Positions 54,601-63,200 of a stretch of DNA of 64,000 nt are shown here, piece by piece. The position numbers and the translations under genes are program-made. The notes under the pieces were generated by a model that worked only from the letters and a program-made list of their open reading frames with translations, had not been told where the DNA came from and did not search any database. Position 1 is the first letter of the stretch. The number at the start of each line of letters is the position of its first letter. Origin of the DNA: Pseudomonas capsici (lineage in GTDB: Bacteria; Pseudomonadota; Gammaproteobacteria; Pseudomonadales; Pseudomonadaceae); contig NZ_JAFGZD010000013.1 of NCBI RefSeq assembly GCF_017165765.1, positions 89,219 to 153,218 on the forward strand, written 5' to 3'.

Positions 54601-57600
54601 GTTCTCGAACACCAGAATGTTGTCGAACAACGCTTCGCCACCGCTGCCTGCCAGACGCTGGATTTCGTACAACGGTGTGTGTTCGTACTCGCGCAGGGCA
54701 ATATTCTTGCCCTGCACCTGCTGCACCCAGTCCGCCACCGACTGCTCGGGACGCGGGCTGGCGATCACCGGCAAGGTGTTGATGAACAGACCAAGTTGTT
54801 CTTCGACACCCGGCAAGTCTGCCGGACGTCCTGCCACGGTCGCACCGAAGGTCACGCTGGACTGTCCGGTGTAGCGTTGCAACAGCAACAGCCAGGCCGA
54901 TTGCACCAGGGTGTTGAGGGTCACACGCTGCTCGCGGGCAAAATCACTCAAGCGCTGGGTGCTGACCGCATCGATCAACTGGAAATAATCGCCATGGCCC
55001 TGCCCGTCGGCACTGGACTTGAGCGCCTGAACCAGACGGGTCGGCTCATCCAGCTCGGCCACCTGTTCAGTCCAGAAACGTTCGCTGGCCTGGGCATCCT
55101 GGCGTTGCAACCACTCGATGTAATCGCGATAACGGCTGCCCTTTTGTGGCAGCGGCTGACCGCTGTAACGTTGCAGCACTTCGCCCAGCAGACGCGAACT
55201 GCTCCAGCCATCCATAAGGATGTGGTGGCTGGTGTAGATCAGGTGATGAGTGTTGGCTCCGGTACGCAAGACCGCCAGACGCAACAGCGGTCCCTGGGTC
55301 AGATCGAAGCCCTTCTGCCGATCGGCCTGCGCCCAGTCATCCAGCCACGCCGCCTGCTGATTGCGAGCATCCAGTTCGACAAAGGGCACCGTCACGTGAC
55401 GCTGCACCACTTGCAGCGAGTGCTCCAGATGGCTGACAAAGCCACTGCGCAGCACTTCATGGGCATCCACCGTGGCCTGCCATGCCGCCCGGAAGCGCTC
55501 GACATCGAGCCCGGTTACATCGACGCGCATCTGGTTGATGTAATTGCCCGCCTCTTCCTCGAACAGGGTATGGAACAGCATGCCTTGCTGCATTGGCGAC
55601 AGCGGATAGATGTCTTCGATGTCACGGGGATTGATCGACAGGCGACCCAGTTGTTTCTGGCTCAAACGGGCCAGCGGGAAGTCGGACGGTGTTACCCCGG
55701 CACCGCCTTCGGTGGTGCAGTGAGCGATCAGTTGCTGCAACTCTCCGGCATACTCATCGGCCAGACGTTGCACGGTATCGGCCTCGAACACCGCCGAGCT
55801 GAAGCTCCAGCTCAGCCGCAACTCACCGTTGTAGACCTGACCATTGATGCTGATCGGAGCCGACAGCGGTGCTTCGCGGCTCTGGGATGCGCCACTGCTG
55901 TCACCCGACGGCACGAGCAGCGCATCACTGGCATCGAAACTGCCATCGAACTGACCCAGATAGTTGAAGACGATGCTGCCCTGAGCCAGTTGTTGCAGGC
56001 TCTGGCGTACAGGTTCTGCGCCGAGATAACGCAACACGCCGTAACCGATGCCCTTGTTGGGGATGGCGCGCAGTTGCTCCTTGATCGACATGATCGAATC
56101 GGCAACGGTTGCCTGTGCCGTGAGCTTCACCGGATAAAGGCTGCTGAACCAGCCGACGGTACGGCTCAGATCGATATCGTCGAACAGGTCTTCACGGCCA
56201 TGGCCTTCCAGCCTGATCAAGGTATCGGGCTGGCCGGTCCAGCGGCTGATCACACGGGCCAGCGCGGTGAGCAACAGGTCATTGACCTGTGTGCGATAGG
56301 CAGCCGGTGCGTCTTGCAGCAGTTGCCGAGTCAGCTCGCTGTTCAAATGAGTGGTCACGGAAGTCGCATGTTTCTGCTGCTGGCCACCGTCCGGATGATC
56401 GCTCGGCAAGGCATCGCTGACGCCCTGCAACTGCGTCTGCCAGTAAGCCAGCTCCGACTCCAGCGCCGGGCTTTGGGCGTAAGCATGCAACTGCTCGGCC
56501 CAGGCCTTGAGGGAACTGGTCTTGGCCGGCAGTGCCAGGGCCTTGCCGGTGTTCAAGGCAACGTAAGCCTGTTGCAGGTCTTCCAGCAACACACGCCACG
56601 ACACACCGTCCACCACCAGGTGATGGATCACCAGCAGCAGACGCTGCTCACCTTCCGGCAGGCTCACCAGCACCGCACGCAGCAGCGGGCCGTTCTTCAG
56701 GTCCAGGCTGCGCTGGGCTTCATCGGCCAGTTCGGTCAGGCGCGAGATATCGTCCAGCTCATGCACCCACAGCAGATCGCGGGTGGACAGCGGCCCGAAG
56801 CTCGCCTGCCACTGGCCGTCCTGTCGGGCAAAGCCCAGGCGCAGGGCATCGTGCTGCTCGATCAGCGCCTGCAAGGCCGCCAGCAGGTGACTGGCCTCCA
56901 GCGGGCGGTTGGGCTTGAGCATCACCGACTGGTTCCAGTGATGGCGCTCGGGAATGTTCATTTCGAAGAAGCGCGCCTGAATCGGCAGCAACGGCAAACT
57001 GCCGCTCACCTGTTCGACGACTGCTGCGGGTTTCTTCTGAATCAGCTTGGCCACCGTCGCCAACTGGGCGATGGTCTGTTTCTCGAACAGTTGCTTGGGG
57101 CTCAGCTTGAGGCCCTGGCGCTTGGCACGGGCGATGATCTGCAGGCTGAGGATCGAGTCGCCGCCCAGCTCGAAGAAGTTGTCGGTGGTGCCGACTTTCT
57201 CCAGCTTGAGCACATCGGCCCAGACGGCGGCGAGCTTTTCCTCGATCTCGCCTACCGGTGCGGTGTAGCGCTGTTTGATCACGCCCGGCTTGGGCAAGGC
57301 GCGCTTGTCCAGCTTGCCGTTGGCGGTCAGTGGCAGACGCTCCAGCACCACGAACTGCGCAGGCACCAGGTATTCCGGCAGGCTGGCGGTCAGTTGCTCG
57401 CGCAGGGTGTCGACCGAAAGCGAAGTGCCCGCAGCAGGCACGCAATACGCCACCAGTTGCAGACGGGATTCATCGCTTTCCAGCGGCAGGGCCAGCACCA
57501 CCGCTTCGGCCACGCCATCCAGCGCTTGCAGCACCTGACCGACCTCTCCCGGCTCGACCCGATAGCCGCGAATCTTCACCTGATCGTCGGCGCGCCCCAG

Positions 57601-60264
57601 ATACTCCAGCAGACCATCAACCCGGCGCGCACGGTCACCGGCGCGGTACAGACGTTCGCCATCGCCTTCAGGGTCCGGCACAAAGCGCTCGGCGGTCATG
57701 GCGGCACGGCCCAGATAGCCCTGGGCCAGACCACGGCCTCCCAGGTACAACTCACCGGCCACCCGTTCGGCCATGGGGTTGAGCCAGGCATCCAGCACCC
57801 GTGCCTTGCCATTGGCCAGAGGTTGTCCCACCGGCACATTGCGGCAGGCATCCAGTCGTTCCTGCACCTCATGGGTCAGGATGCCCACCGTGGTTTCGGT
57901 CGGACCGTAGTGGTTGACGATCCGGCAACCCGGCTTGAGGCTTCTGATCTGTTCGATCAAGGCCCAGGAGCTGGCCTCGCCGCCCAGAATCAGCATCTGG
58001 CTCGGCAGCACATCGGACGATCTTGCGGCCTGCAACAGGCCCTGCAGATGGCTCGGCACGATCTTCAGCACTTCCACCTGATGCTCGGCCATATACGCGG
58101 CGAAACCATCGGGATCGAAAGCCTGTTCATGGGACAGCAGATGCAGTTGACGACCGGAGGCCAGGGCACCGAACAACAGGGTATGACCCAGGTCGGCGGC
58201 CACGGTGGAAACCATGGCCATGCTCGCATCGGCGCTCAGGGAAAGACGCTGGAGCACGCCTTGCAGATAGTTGGCCAGCGCACCATGGCTGATGACCACA
58301 CCCTTGGGCTGGCCGGTGGAACCCGAGGTGTAGATGATGTAGGCCGCCTGCTCCGGCTGCACGTGAATATTCAGCGGACTCGTATCGATATCGGCCCACA
58401 GGCTGGCGTCATAGGCCAGCACCGGGCAGACACCCAGACCGGCAGCCTTGTCGTCACCACGGGCATGAATCAGCAGCACCGCGCCGCTGTCTCTGGCCAG
58501 TTGCTGCAAGCGTTCGGCCGGTTGCGCGGTATCCAGCGGCAGGTACACCGCACCCAGTTTCAGCACGGCCAGCAGGCTCACCACCCACTCCAGCGAACGG
58601 TCCTGACACAGCGCCACGGTCATGCCCGCGGCAATGCCTTCGCCCTGCAGATAACGGGCGAACTGGCTGGAGCGCTGTTCCAGCTCGGCATAACTCAGCA
58701 CCTGCTGCCCCATCCGCAGTGCTGGCTTGCCCTGCCCGGCTTGCAGGCCTTTTTGCCACAGACTCAGGAAGTCGGAACTGTCGAAATTGCAGTCCTGTGA
58801 AGCAAGCGGAGCGGCAACAGCCAGCGGGTGATCCGCCAGACGCGCGCCGGAGTGCGCCACCAGCGCTTCCAGCACCTCCTGCAACGATGCCGCGATACGC
58901 TCGATGGTCGAGGCTTCGAACAGATCGGTGGCGTAGGTGAAGTAGCCGCGCAATCCCGACGGGGTATCGGTGAAGTCATAGGCCAGATCGAAACGGGCAT
59001 CACCGCCGCCCACCGGAAATTCGGCCACCGTCAGCCCGGCCACGGCCGTACCGCTATCGCCTTGGTCACCGGCAAACACATGCTGGTTGATCTTGAACTG
59101 GAACAGCGGGTTGTGACCCAGATTGCGTTCGGGCGCCAAGGCATCCACCAGATGCTCGAACGGCAGTTCCTGATGGGACTGAGCGCCCATCACCACGTTT
59201 TTCACCTGATCCAGCAGCTCGACAAAGGTCTGGCGTTCATCCACCTGAATGCGCAGCACCTGGGTATTGATGAAGAAGCCGATCAGGCCTTCAAGCTCGC
59301 GTCGGGTACGCCCGGCATTCGGCGCGCCGATGCGGATATCGGTCTGACCGCTGTAGCGCGACAGCACCACCGACAGCGCAGCCAGGGTCAGCATGAAGAC
59401 CGTCTGGCCGTTGTTGCGCGCCAGGGTCTTGAGTTGTGTGGACAGCTTTTCCGGCAGATCGGCGCGCACAATGGCACCGCGATAACTCGGCTGAACCGGC
59501 CGTTCATGGTCCAGCGGCAACTCCAGCAATGGATGCTCGGTGCCCAGTTGCTGCTTCCAGTATTCCAGCTGGCGCTCGCCCTCCCCGGCTTCCAGCCAGG
59601 CACGCTGCCAGATGGCGTAGTCGGCGTATTGAATCGTCAGCGGCGGCAGTTGCGCCGTCAGACCGGCGACCTGCGCCTGATAGAGCTGAACGAACTCGCG
59701 AATCAGCAACTCTCCCGACCAGCCATCGGACACCACATGATGCATGCACACCGTCAGCACATGTTCGGCGTCGTTCAGGCGGAACAGCTTCACCCGCAGC
59801 AGGGTGCCGCTCAGCAGGTCGAAAGGCGTCTGCAGCTCGGCTTTTACCTGCGCCTCGATATCGTCGGCACTGGCCTGGGCGACTTCCAGCGCCACACTCG
59901 CCTGCTCAAGAACTTCCTGATGAAACTCGCCCTCCACCGATACGAACCGGGTCCGCAGGGTTTCATGGCGCTGTACCAGCAGCTCAAGGGCCTGCGCCAG
60001 GGCGCGCTCGTCCAGCGGGCCATTCAGGCGCACGGCCAGCGGCACGTTGTAGGCGATATTGCCCGGCTCCAGTTGCCAGAGGAACAGCATGCGCTGCTGG
60101 GCATAGGACAACGGGATACGTTGCAGATCATGGCGAGTCACCGCGATGGGCAACAGCCTGAAGCTCTGCCCGGTCTCGCTCATTTTGGCGAGAATCTGGC
60201 GGCGCTGCTCCACGGGCAGGCCGACGAAACGCTGGGCAATACGTTCTGCTGCGGACTTTTCCAT
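51628..60264 (-). CDS. Pyoverdine peptide synthetase, terminal: C-A(Asp)-PCP-E-C-A(Ser)-PCP-TE
   Basis: A 2878-residue nonribosomal peptide synthetase. Approximate order: C (40-475, HHVVSDGWS), A (485-985, code read as DLTKIGHVGK, Asp), PCP (Ser in LGGDS, about 1035), E (1085-1520, HHLVVDGVSW, EGHGRE), C of D-acceptor type (1545-1970, HHILMDGWS), A (1980-2510, code DVWHVSLIDK, Ser), PCP (LGGHS, about 2535) and thioesterase (2600-2850, GWSLGG). It should add Asp, epimerise it, add Ser and release the peptide. Asp is probably hydroxylated in trans by an enzyme outside the window. I use the start at 60264 (MEKSAAERIA), one base after the upstream synthetase stop. The longer start at 60285 would overlap it. 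Confidence 0.95.
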   Translation of the reverse strand: MEKSAAERIAQRFVGLPVEQRRQILAKMSETGQSFRLLPIAVTRHDLQRIPLSYAQQRMLFLWQLEPGNIAYNVPLAVRLNGPLDERALAQALELLVQRHETLRTRFVSVEGEFHQEVLEQASVALEVAQASADDIEAQVKAELQTPFDLLSGTLLRVKLFRLNDAEHVLTVCMHHVVSDGWSGELLIREFVQLYQAQVAGLTAQLPPLTIQYADYAIWQRAWLEAGEGERQLEYWKQQLGTEHPLLELPLDHERPVQPSYRGAIVRADLPEKLSTQLKTLARNNGQTVFMLTLAALSVVLSRYSGQTDIRIGAPNAGRTRRELEGLIGFFINTQVLRIQVDERQTFVELLDQVKNVVMGAQSHQELPFEHLVDALAPERNLGHNPLFQFKINQHVFAGDQGDSGTAVAGLTVAEFPVGGGDARFDLAYDFTDTPSGLRGYFTYATDLFEASTIERIAASLQEVLEALVAHSGARLADHPLAVAAPLASQDCNFDSSDFLSLWQKGLQAGQGKPALRMGQQVLSYAELEQRSSQFARYLQGEGIAAGMTVALCQDRSLEWVVSLLAVLKLGAVYLPLDTAQPAERLQQLARDSGAVLLIHARGDDKAAGLGVCPVLAYDASLWADIDTSPLNIHVQPEQAAYIIYTSGSTGQPKGVVISHGALANYLQGVLQRLSLSADASMAMVSTVAADLGHTLLFGALASGRQLHLLSHEQAFDPDGFAAYMAEHQVEVLKIVPSHLQGLLQAARSSDVLPSQMLILGGEASSWALIEQIRSLKPGCRIVNHYGPTETTVGILTHEVQERLDACRNVPVGQPLANGKARVLDAWLNPMAERVAGELYLGGRGLAQGYLGRAAMTAERFVPDPEGDGERLYRAGDRARRVDGLLEYLGRADDQVKIRGYRVEPGEVGQVLQALDGVAEAVVLALPLESDESRLQLVAYCVPAAGTSLSVDTLREQLTASLPEYLVPAQFVVLERLPLTANGKLDKRALPKPGVIKQRYTAPVGEIEEKLAAVWADVLKLEKVGTTDNFFELGGDSILSLQIIARAKRQGLKLSPKQLFEKQTIAQLATVAKLIQKKPAAVVEQVSGSLPLLPIQARFFEMNIPERHHWNQSVMLKPNRPLEASHLLAALQALIEQHDALRLGFARQDGQWQASFGPLSTRDLLWVHELDDISRLTELADEAQRSLDLKNGPLLRAVLVSLPEGEQRLLLVIHHLVVDGVSWRVLLEDLQQAYVALNTGKALALPAKTSSLKAWAEQLHAYAQSPALESELAYWQTQLQGVSDALPSDHPDGGQQQKHATSVTTHLNSELTRQLLQDAPAAYRTQVNDLLLTALARVISRWTGQPDTLIRLEGHGREDLFDDIDLSRTVGWFSSLYPVKLTAQATVADSIMSIKEQLRAIPNKGIGYGVLRYLGAEPVRQSLQQLAQGSIVFNYLGQFDGSFDASDALLVPSGDSSGASQSREAPLSAPISINGQVYNGELRLSWSFSSAVFEADTVQRLADEYAGELQQLIAHCTTEGGAGVTPSDFPLARLSQKQLGRLSINPRDIEDIYPLSPMQQGMLFHTLFEEEAGNYINQMRVDVTGLDVERFRAAWQATVDAHEVLRSGFVSHLEHSLQVVQRHVTVPFVELDARNQQAAWLDDWAQADRQKGFDLTQGPLLRLAVLRTGANTHHLIYTSHHILMDGWSSSRLLGEVLQRYSGQPLPQKGSRYRDYIEWLQRQDAQASERFWTEQVAELDEPTRLVQALKSSADGQGHGDYFQLIDAVSTQRLSDFAREQRVTLNTLVQSAWLLLLQRYTGQSSVTFGATVAGRPADLPGVEEQLGLFINTLPVIASPRPEQSVADWVQQVQGKNIALREYEHTPLYEIQRLAGSGGEALFDNILVFENYPVSEALQQAAPDGLAFSGLINQEQTHYPLTLVVNLGETLSLRLSYSRQHFSEDVVTQLASHFQHLLEALVRDPAAAIGELSLLNEREQHQILREWNATSAGFPGEQCVQTLIEAQVLATPDAPALAFDNQQMSYGQLNARANQLAHKLRESGIGPDALVGICIERSLELVVGLLAILKAGGAYVPLDPDYPQDRLAYMLDDSGIGLLLTQTSLLQGLPVPEHVQTLCLDQEGDWLEVYSQDNPVCRTHPHNLAYVIYTSGSTGKPKGAGNSHLALVNRLHWMQKAYGLDASDTVLQKTPFSFDVSVWEFFWPLLTGARLAIAMPGDHRDPERLVQTIVQHKVTTLHFVPSMLQAFMTHEQVESCHSLRRVVCSGEALPADLASQVLKRLPQAGLFNLYGPTEAAIDVTHWTCTPDDTLSVPIGRPIDNLKTHILDDGLLPAARGAAAELYLGGVGLARGYHQRAALTAERFVPDPFSTEGGRLYRTGDLARYGGDGVIDYAGRIDHQVKIRGLRIELGEIEARLNEHPGVREAHVIDIDGPSGKQLVAYWVANDKAQDANELRTYLKALLPDYMVPTHFVAVDVMPLTANGKLDRKALPKPDASQLQQGYVAPRTELEERLAALWADALKVERVGLNDNFFALGGHSLLAVSLAGRIRETFDISIKLHDFLLMQTLGELADFLRAGEAKVKSAVIRMNNSQSDKTPLFCLPPGGGGTYSYYPLAGRLSEDRPVYGLVNKAYVVPGWFDRSWEEMVDYFVEQIRLTQPVGPYNLLGWSLGGALAIDVAHILEHEGDKVSFLALVDSMLPASAGLSWIEEDPEVRAQNQDQNLFQNLFQSLIQSLVAFVPGLARERVMELIASARLSLKDEREIADRVIEQVALDAGIGVESLRNVFQDIAIQDEIETGYKLLHANAVLAEAFTLKKLEVKVDCWWAGQSREPDQILKAQAVVTEQCSVNGLRSSTTIQERHDNIVIGEAFLDSVVERLKF

Positions 60265-60265
60265 G

Positions 60266-63200
60266 TCAGATACCCGCCATTTCATTCATCATTTTTTCGA
60301 TATCGGACAAGCCGTCCTCGGTCAGCGACAAGCCGCTGCTCTGCAATGCCTGGATAAAGTCGTTCAATTGCGGTTTCTCGAAAACAAGGCGCAAGGGCAC
60401 GTCGATCCCCAGGCCCGAATGGATTCTGGAAATGAGCTGGGCCGCCAGCAGCGAATGCCCGCCCAGCTCGAAGAAATCGTCGGTCAGGCCGACACGCTCG
60501 ACCTTCAGTACCTGCGCCCAGATATCGGCGATCTGTTGTTCCTGTCCGGCGGACGGCGCGACATAACTGCGCTGCAACTGGCTGGCATCAGGCTTGGGCA
60601 GCGCCTTGCGATCCAGCTTGCCGTTGGGGGTCAGCGGCATCTGCTGCAAGCGGACGAAGTGGCTCGGCACCATGTAATCCGGCAAGCCGGCGCGCAAATG
60701 CGTCTTGAGCAGGTCACGCAGCGCATCGAAGTCCTGCGCCCCATCGACTGCGACCAGATAGGCCACCAGTTGCTTGCCTGCCGGGCCATCGATATCGATG
60801 ACTGTGGCTTCGTGAACGCTTGGGTGTTCCTGCAGGCGGGCTTCGATTTCGCCCAGCTCGATCCGGAAACCGCGGATCTTCACCTGATGGTCCAGACGCC
60901 CGACATACTCGATCACCCCGTCGGCGTGATAGCGCGTCAGATCCCCGGTGCGATACAGCCGCGAACCCGGCGGACCGAACGGATCGGGAATAAAGCGCTC
61001 GGCAGTCAGCGCGGCACGCTGGTGATAACCCCGCGCCAGACCGTCGCCACCGATCAGCAGTTCACCGCGGGTGCCGATCGGCAACACGTTGAGATCGTCG
61101 CTGACGATGTGCAGGCGGGTATTGGCCAGAGGCCGACCCAGCCAGATATCGTCACTGCGGGTCAGGTAATGGCGCGCCGACCAGATGGTGGTTTCAGTCG
61201 GACCGTAGACGTTCCAGACATGCCCGGCCTGCTCGATCAGGCGCTGGGCCAGTTCGACGCTCAAGGCCTCACCGCCGCACAGCACGGTCTTGCCCTGCAA
61301 GGCTCCGGCCGGCGCGCTGTCCAGCAGCATCCGCCAGGTGGACGGCGTAGCCTGGATCACGCTGACAGCCTGCTGTTCGATCACCGCCAGCAAGGCGTGC
61401 GGGTCCTTGTTTTCATCGGGATGCAACAGGACCACCGAAGCGCCGCGTATCAGCGGCAGATACAACTCCAGCCCGGCAATATCGAATGACAGCGAGGTCA
61501 GGGACAGGACCTTGTCTGCGGCATTCAACCCCGGCTGGTCGGCCATGCTGTGCAGGAAGTTGACCAGTGCCTGATGGCCGATGGTCACGCCTTTCGGCTG
61601 CCCCGTGGAACCCGAGGTGTAGATCACATACGCCAGATTTTGCGCCTGCGCCGGATTGACCGGGTTTTCGTCGCTGCAGCCTTGCAGCCAGTCACCGGCC
61701 TGATCGAGGCACAGGCTCCGGACACCGGCAGGAACCGGCAGACGTTCGCGCAGCGCTGTCTGGGTCAGCAGCAATTGCAGGCCGCTGTCCTCGATCATGT
61801 AGGCCAGACGATCCTGAGGGAAATCCGGGTCCAGCGGCACATAGGCGCCGCCTGCCTTGAGAATCGCCAGCAGACCGACCACCTGCTCCAGGCTGCGTTG
61901 CACCGCGACACCCACCAGCACATCCGGGCCGACACCCAGCTCGCGAAGTTTGTGGGCCAGTTGATTGGCGCGGCGGTTGAGCTGGCGATAGGTCAGCTGT
62001 TCGCTGCCCAGGGTCACTGCCAGGGCATCCGGGGTAGCCTGAACCTGAGCTTCGATCAGCGCAGGCAGGCACTGCTCGCTCGGGTAAGCGGCTGCACTGT
62101 CGTTCCAGCCCTGCAGAATCTGCTGACGCTCGGCTTCACTCTGCATCTGCAGTTCGCTGACCCGTTGGCGGGTATTGCTGCAGATGGCTTTCAGCAATGT
62201 CAGCCAGTGTTCGGCCATGCGCTCGATGGTTGTGCCATCGAACAGGGCCGTGGCGTAGGTCAGGCCCGCGCTCAGACCCTCTGCATGTTCTGTGGTCCCA
62301 AGGCTCAGGTCGAACTGGGCCGCATGGCTGTCCGACTCAAGACTCTGGATACTCAGCCCGGACAACTCGCGAACCCCGGCACCGGCCTGGGTCTGGTGAT
62401 TGAACATCACCTGGAACAACGGACTGTGGCTCAGGCTGCGCTGCGGCTGCAAGGCTTCCACCAGTTGCTCGAAAGGCAGTTCCTGATGGGCCTGGGCCTG
62501 CAAGGCGGTCTGTCTGACCTGCTGCAACAGTTCACTGAAAGTGGTGTGCAGATCGAACTCGGCACGCAGTACCTGAGTGTTGACGAAGAAACCGATCAAG
62601 CCTTCGGTCTCGGCACGGGTACGGTTGGCAATCGGTACGCCGACCCGGATATCGTTCTGCCCCGAATGGCGATGCAGCAGGCTCTGGAAAGAGGCCAGCA
62701 GCAACATGAACAGCGTCACGCCTTCCTGACGTGCCACGTCTCTGAGGCTGTCCACCAGATCACGCTCCAGCTCAAGGCCCAGACGGGCACCGGCATGGCT
62801 CTGCACCGCTGGTCGTGGCCGGTCCGCAGGCAACTCCAGAATCGGCTGCTGATCGCCCAGTTGTTCTGTCCAGTAGCTCAGTTGCCGGGCCTGTTCGCCG
62901 GCTTCCATCCAGGTGCGCTGCCAGAGGGCGTAATCGGCGTACTGAATCGCCAGTTCACCCAGATCGACTTCACGCCCCTGGCTGTAGCCTTCGTACAGAC
63001 GCACCAGCTCATCGACCATGATCGGCATCGACCAGCCATCGGAGACGATATGGTGCTGGGTCAGTACCAGCACATGCCGGTTTTCGCCCAGATTCAACAG
63101 CTTGACCCGCAACAGCGGCCCCTGCTCCAGATCGAAGGGACGCTGCACTTCCTGCTGCACACAGACTTCCAGTGTCTGGCCGGCTGACACCTGCTCGACA

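Noticed and set aside
53848..58800. 1650-residue open frame antisense to the terminal synthetase
   Set aside because: It mirrors the codon pattern of the strongly supported synthetase, has no ribosome site or recognisable domain, and similar long antisense frames occur over dgo, leu and gltX genes as a by-product of high-GC codon use.
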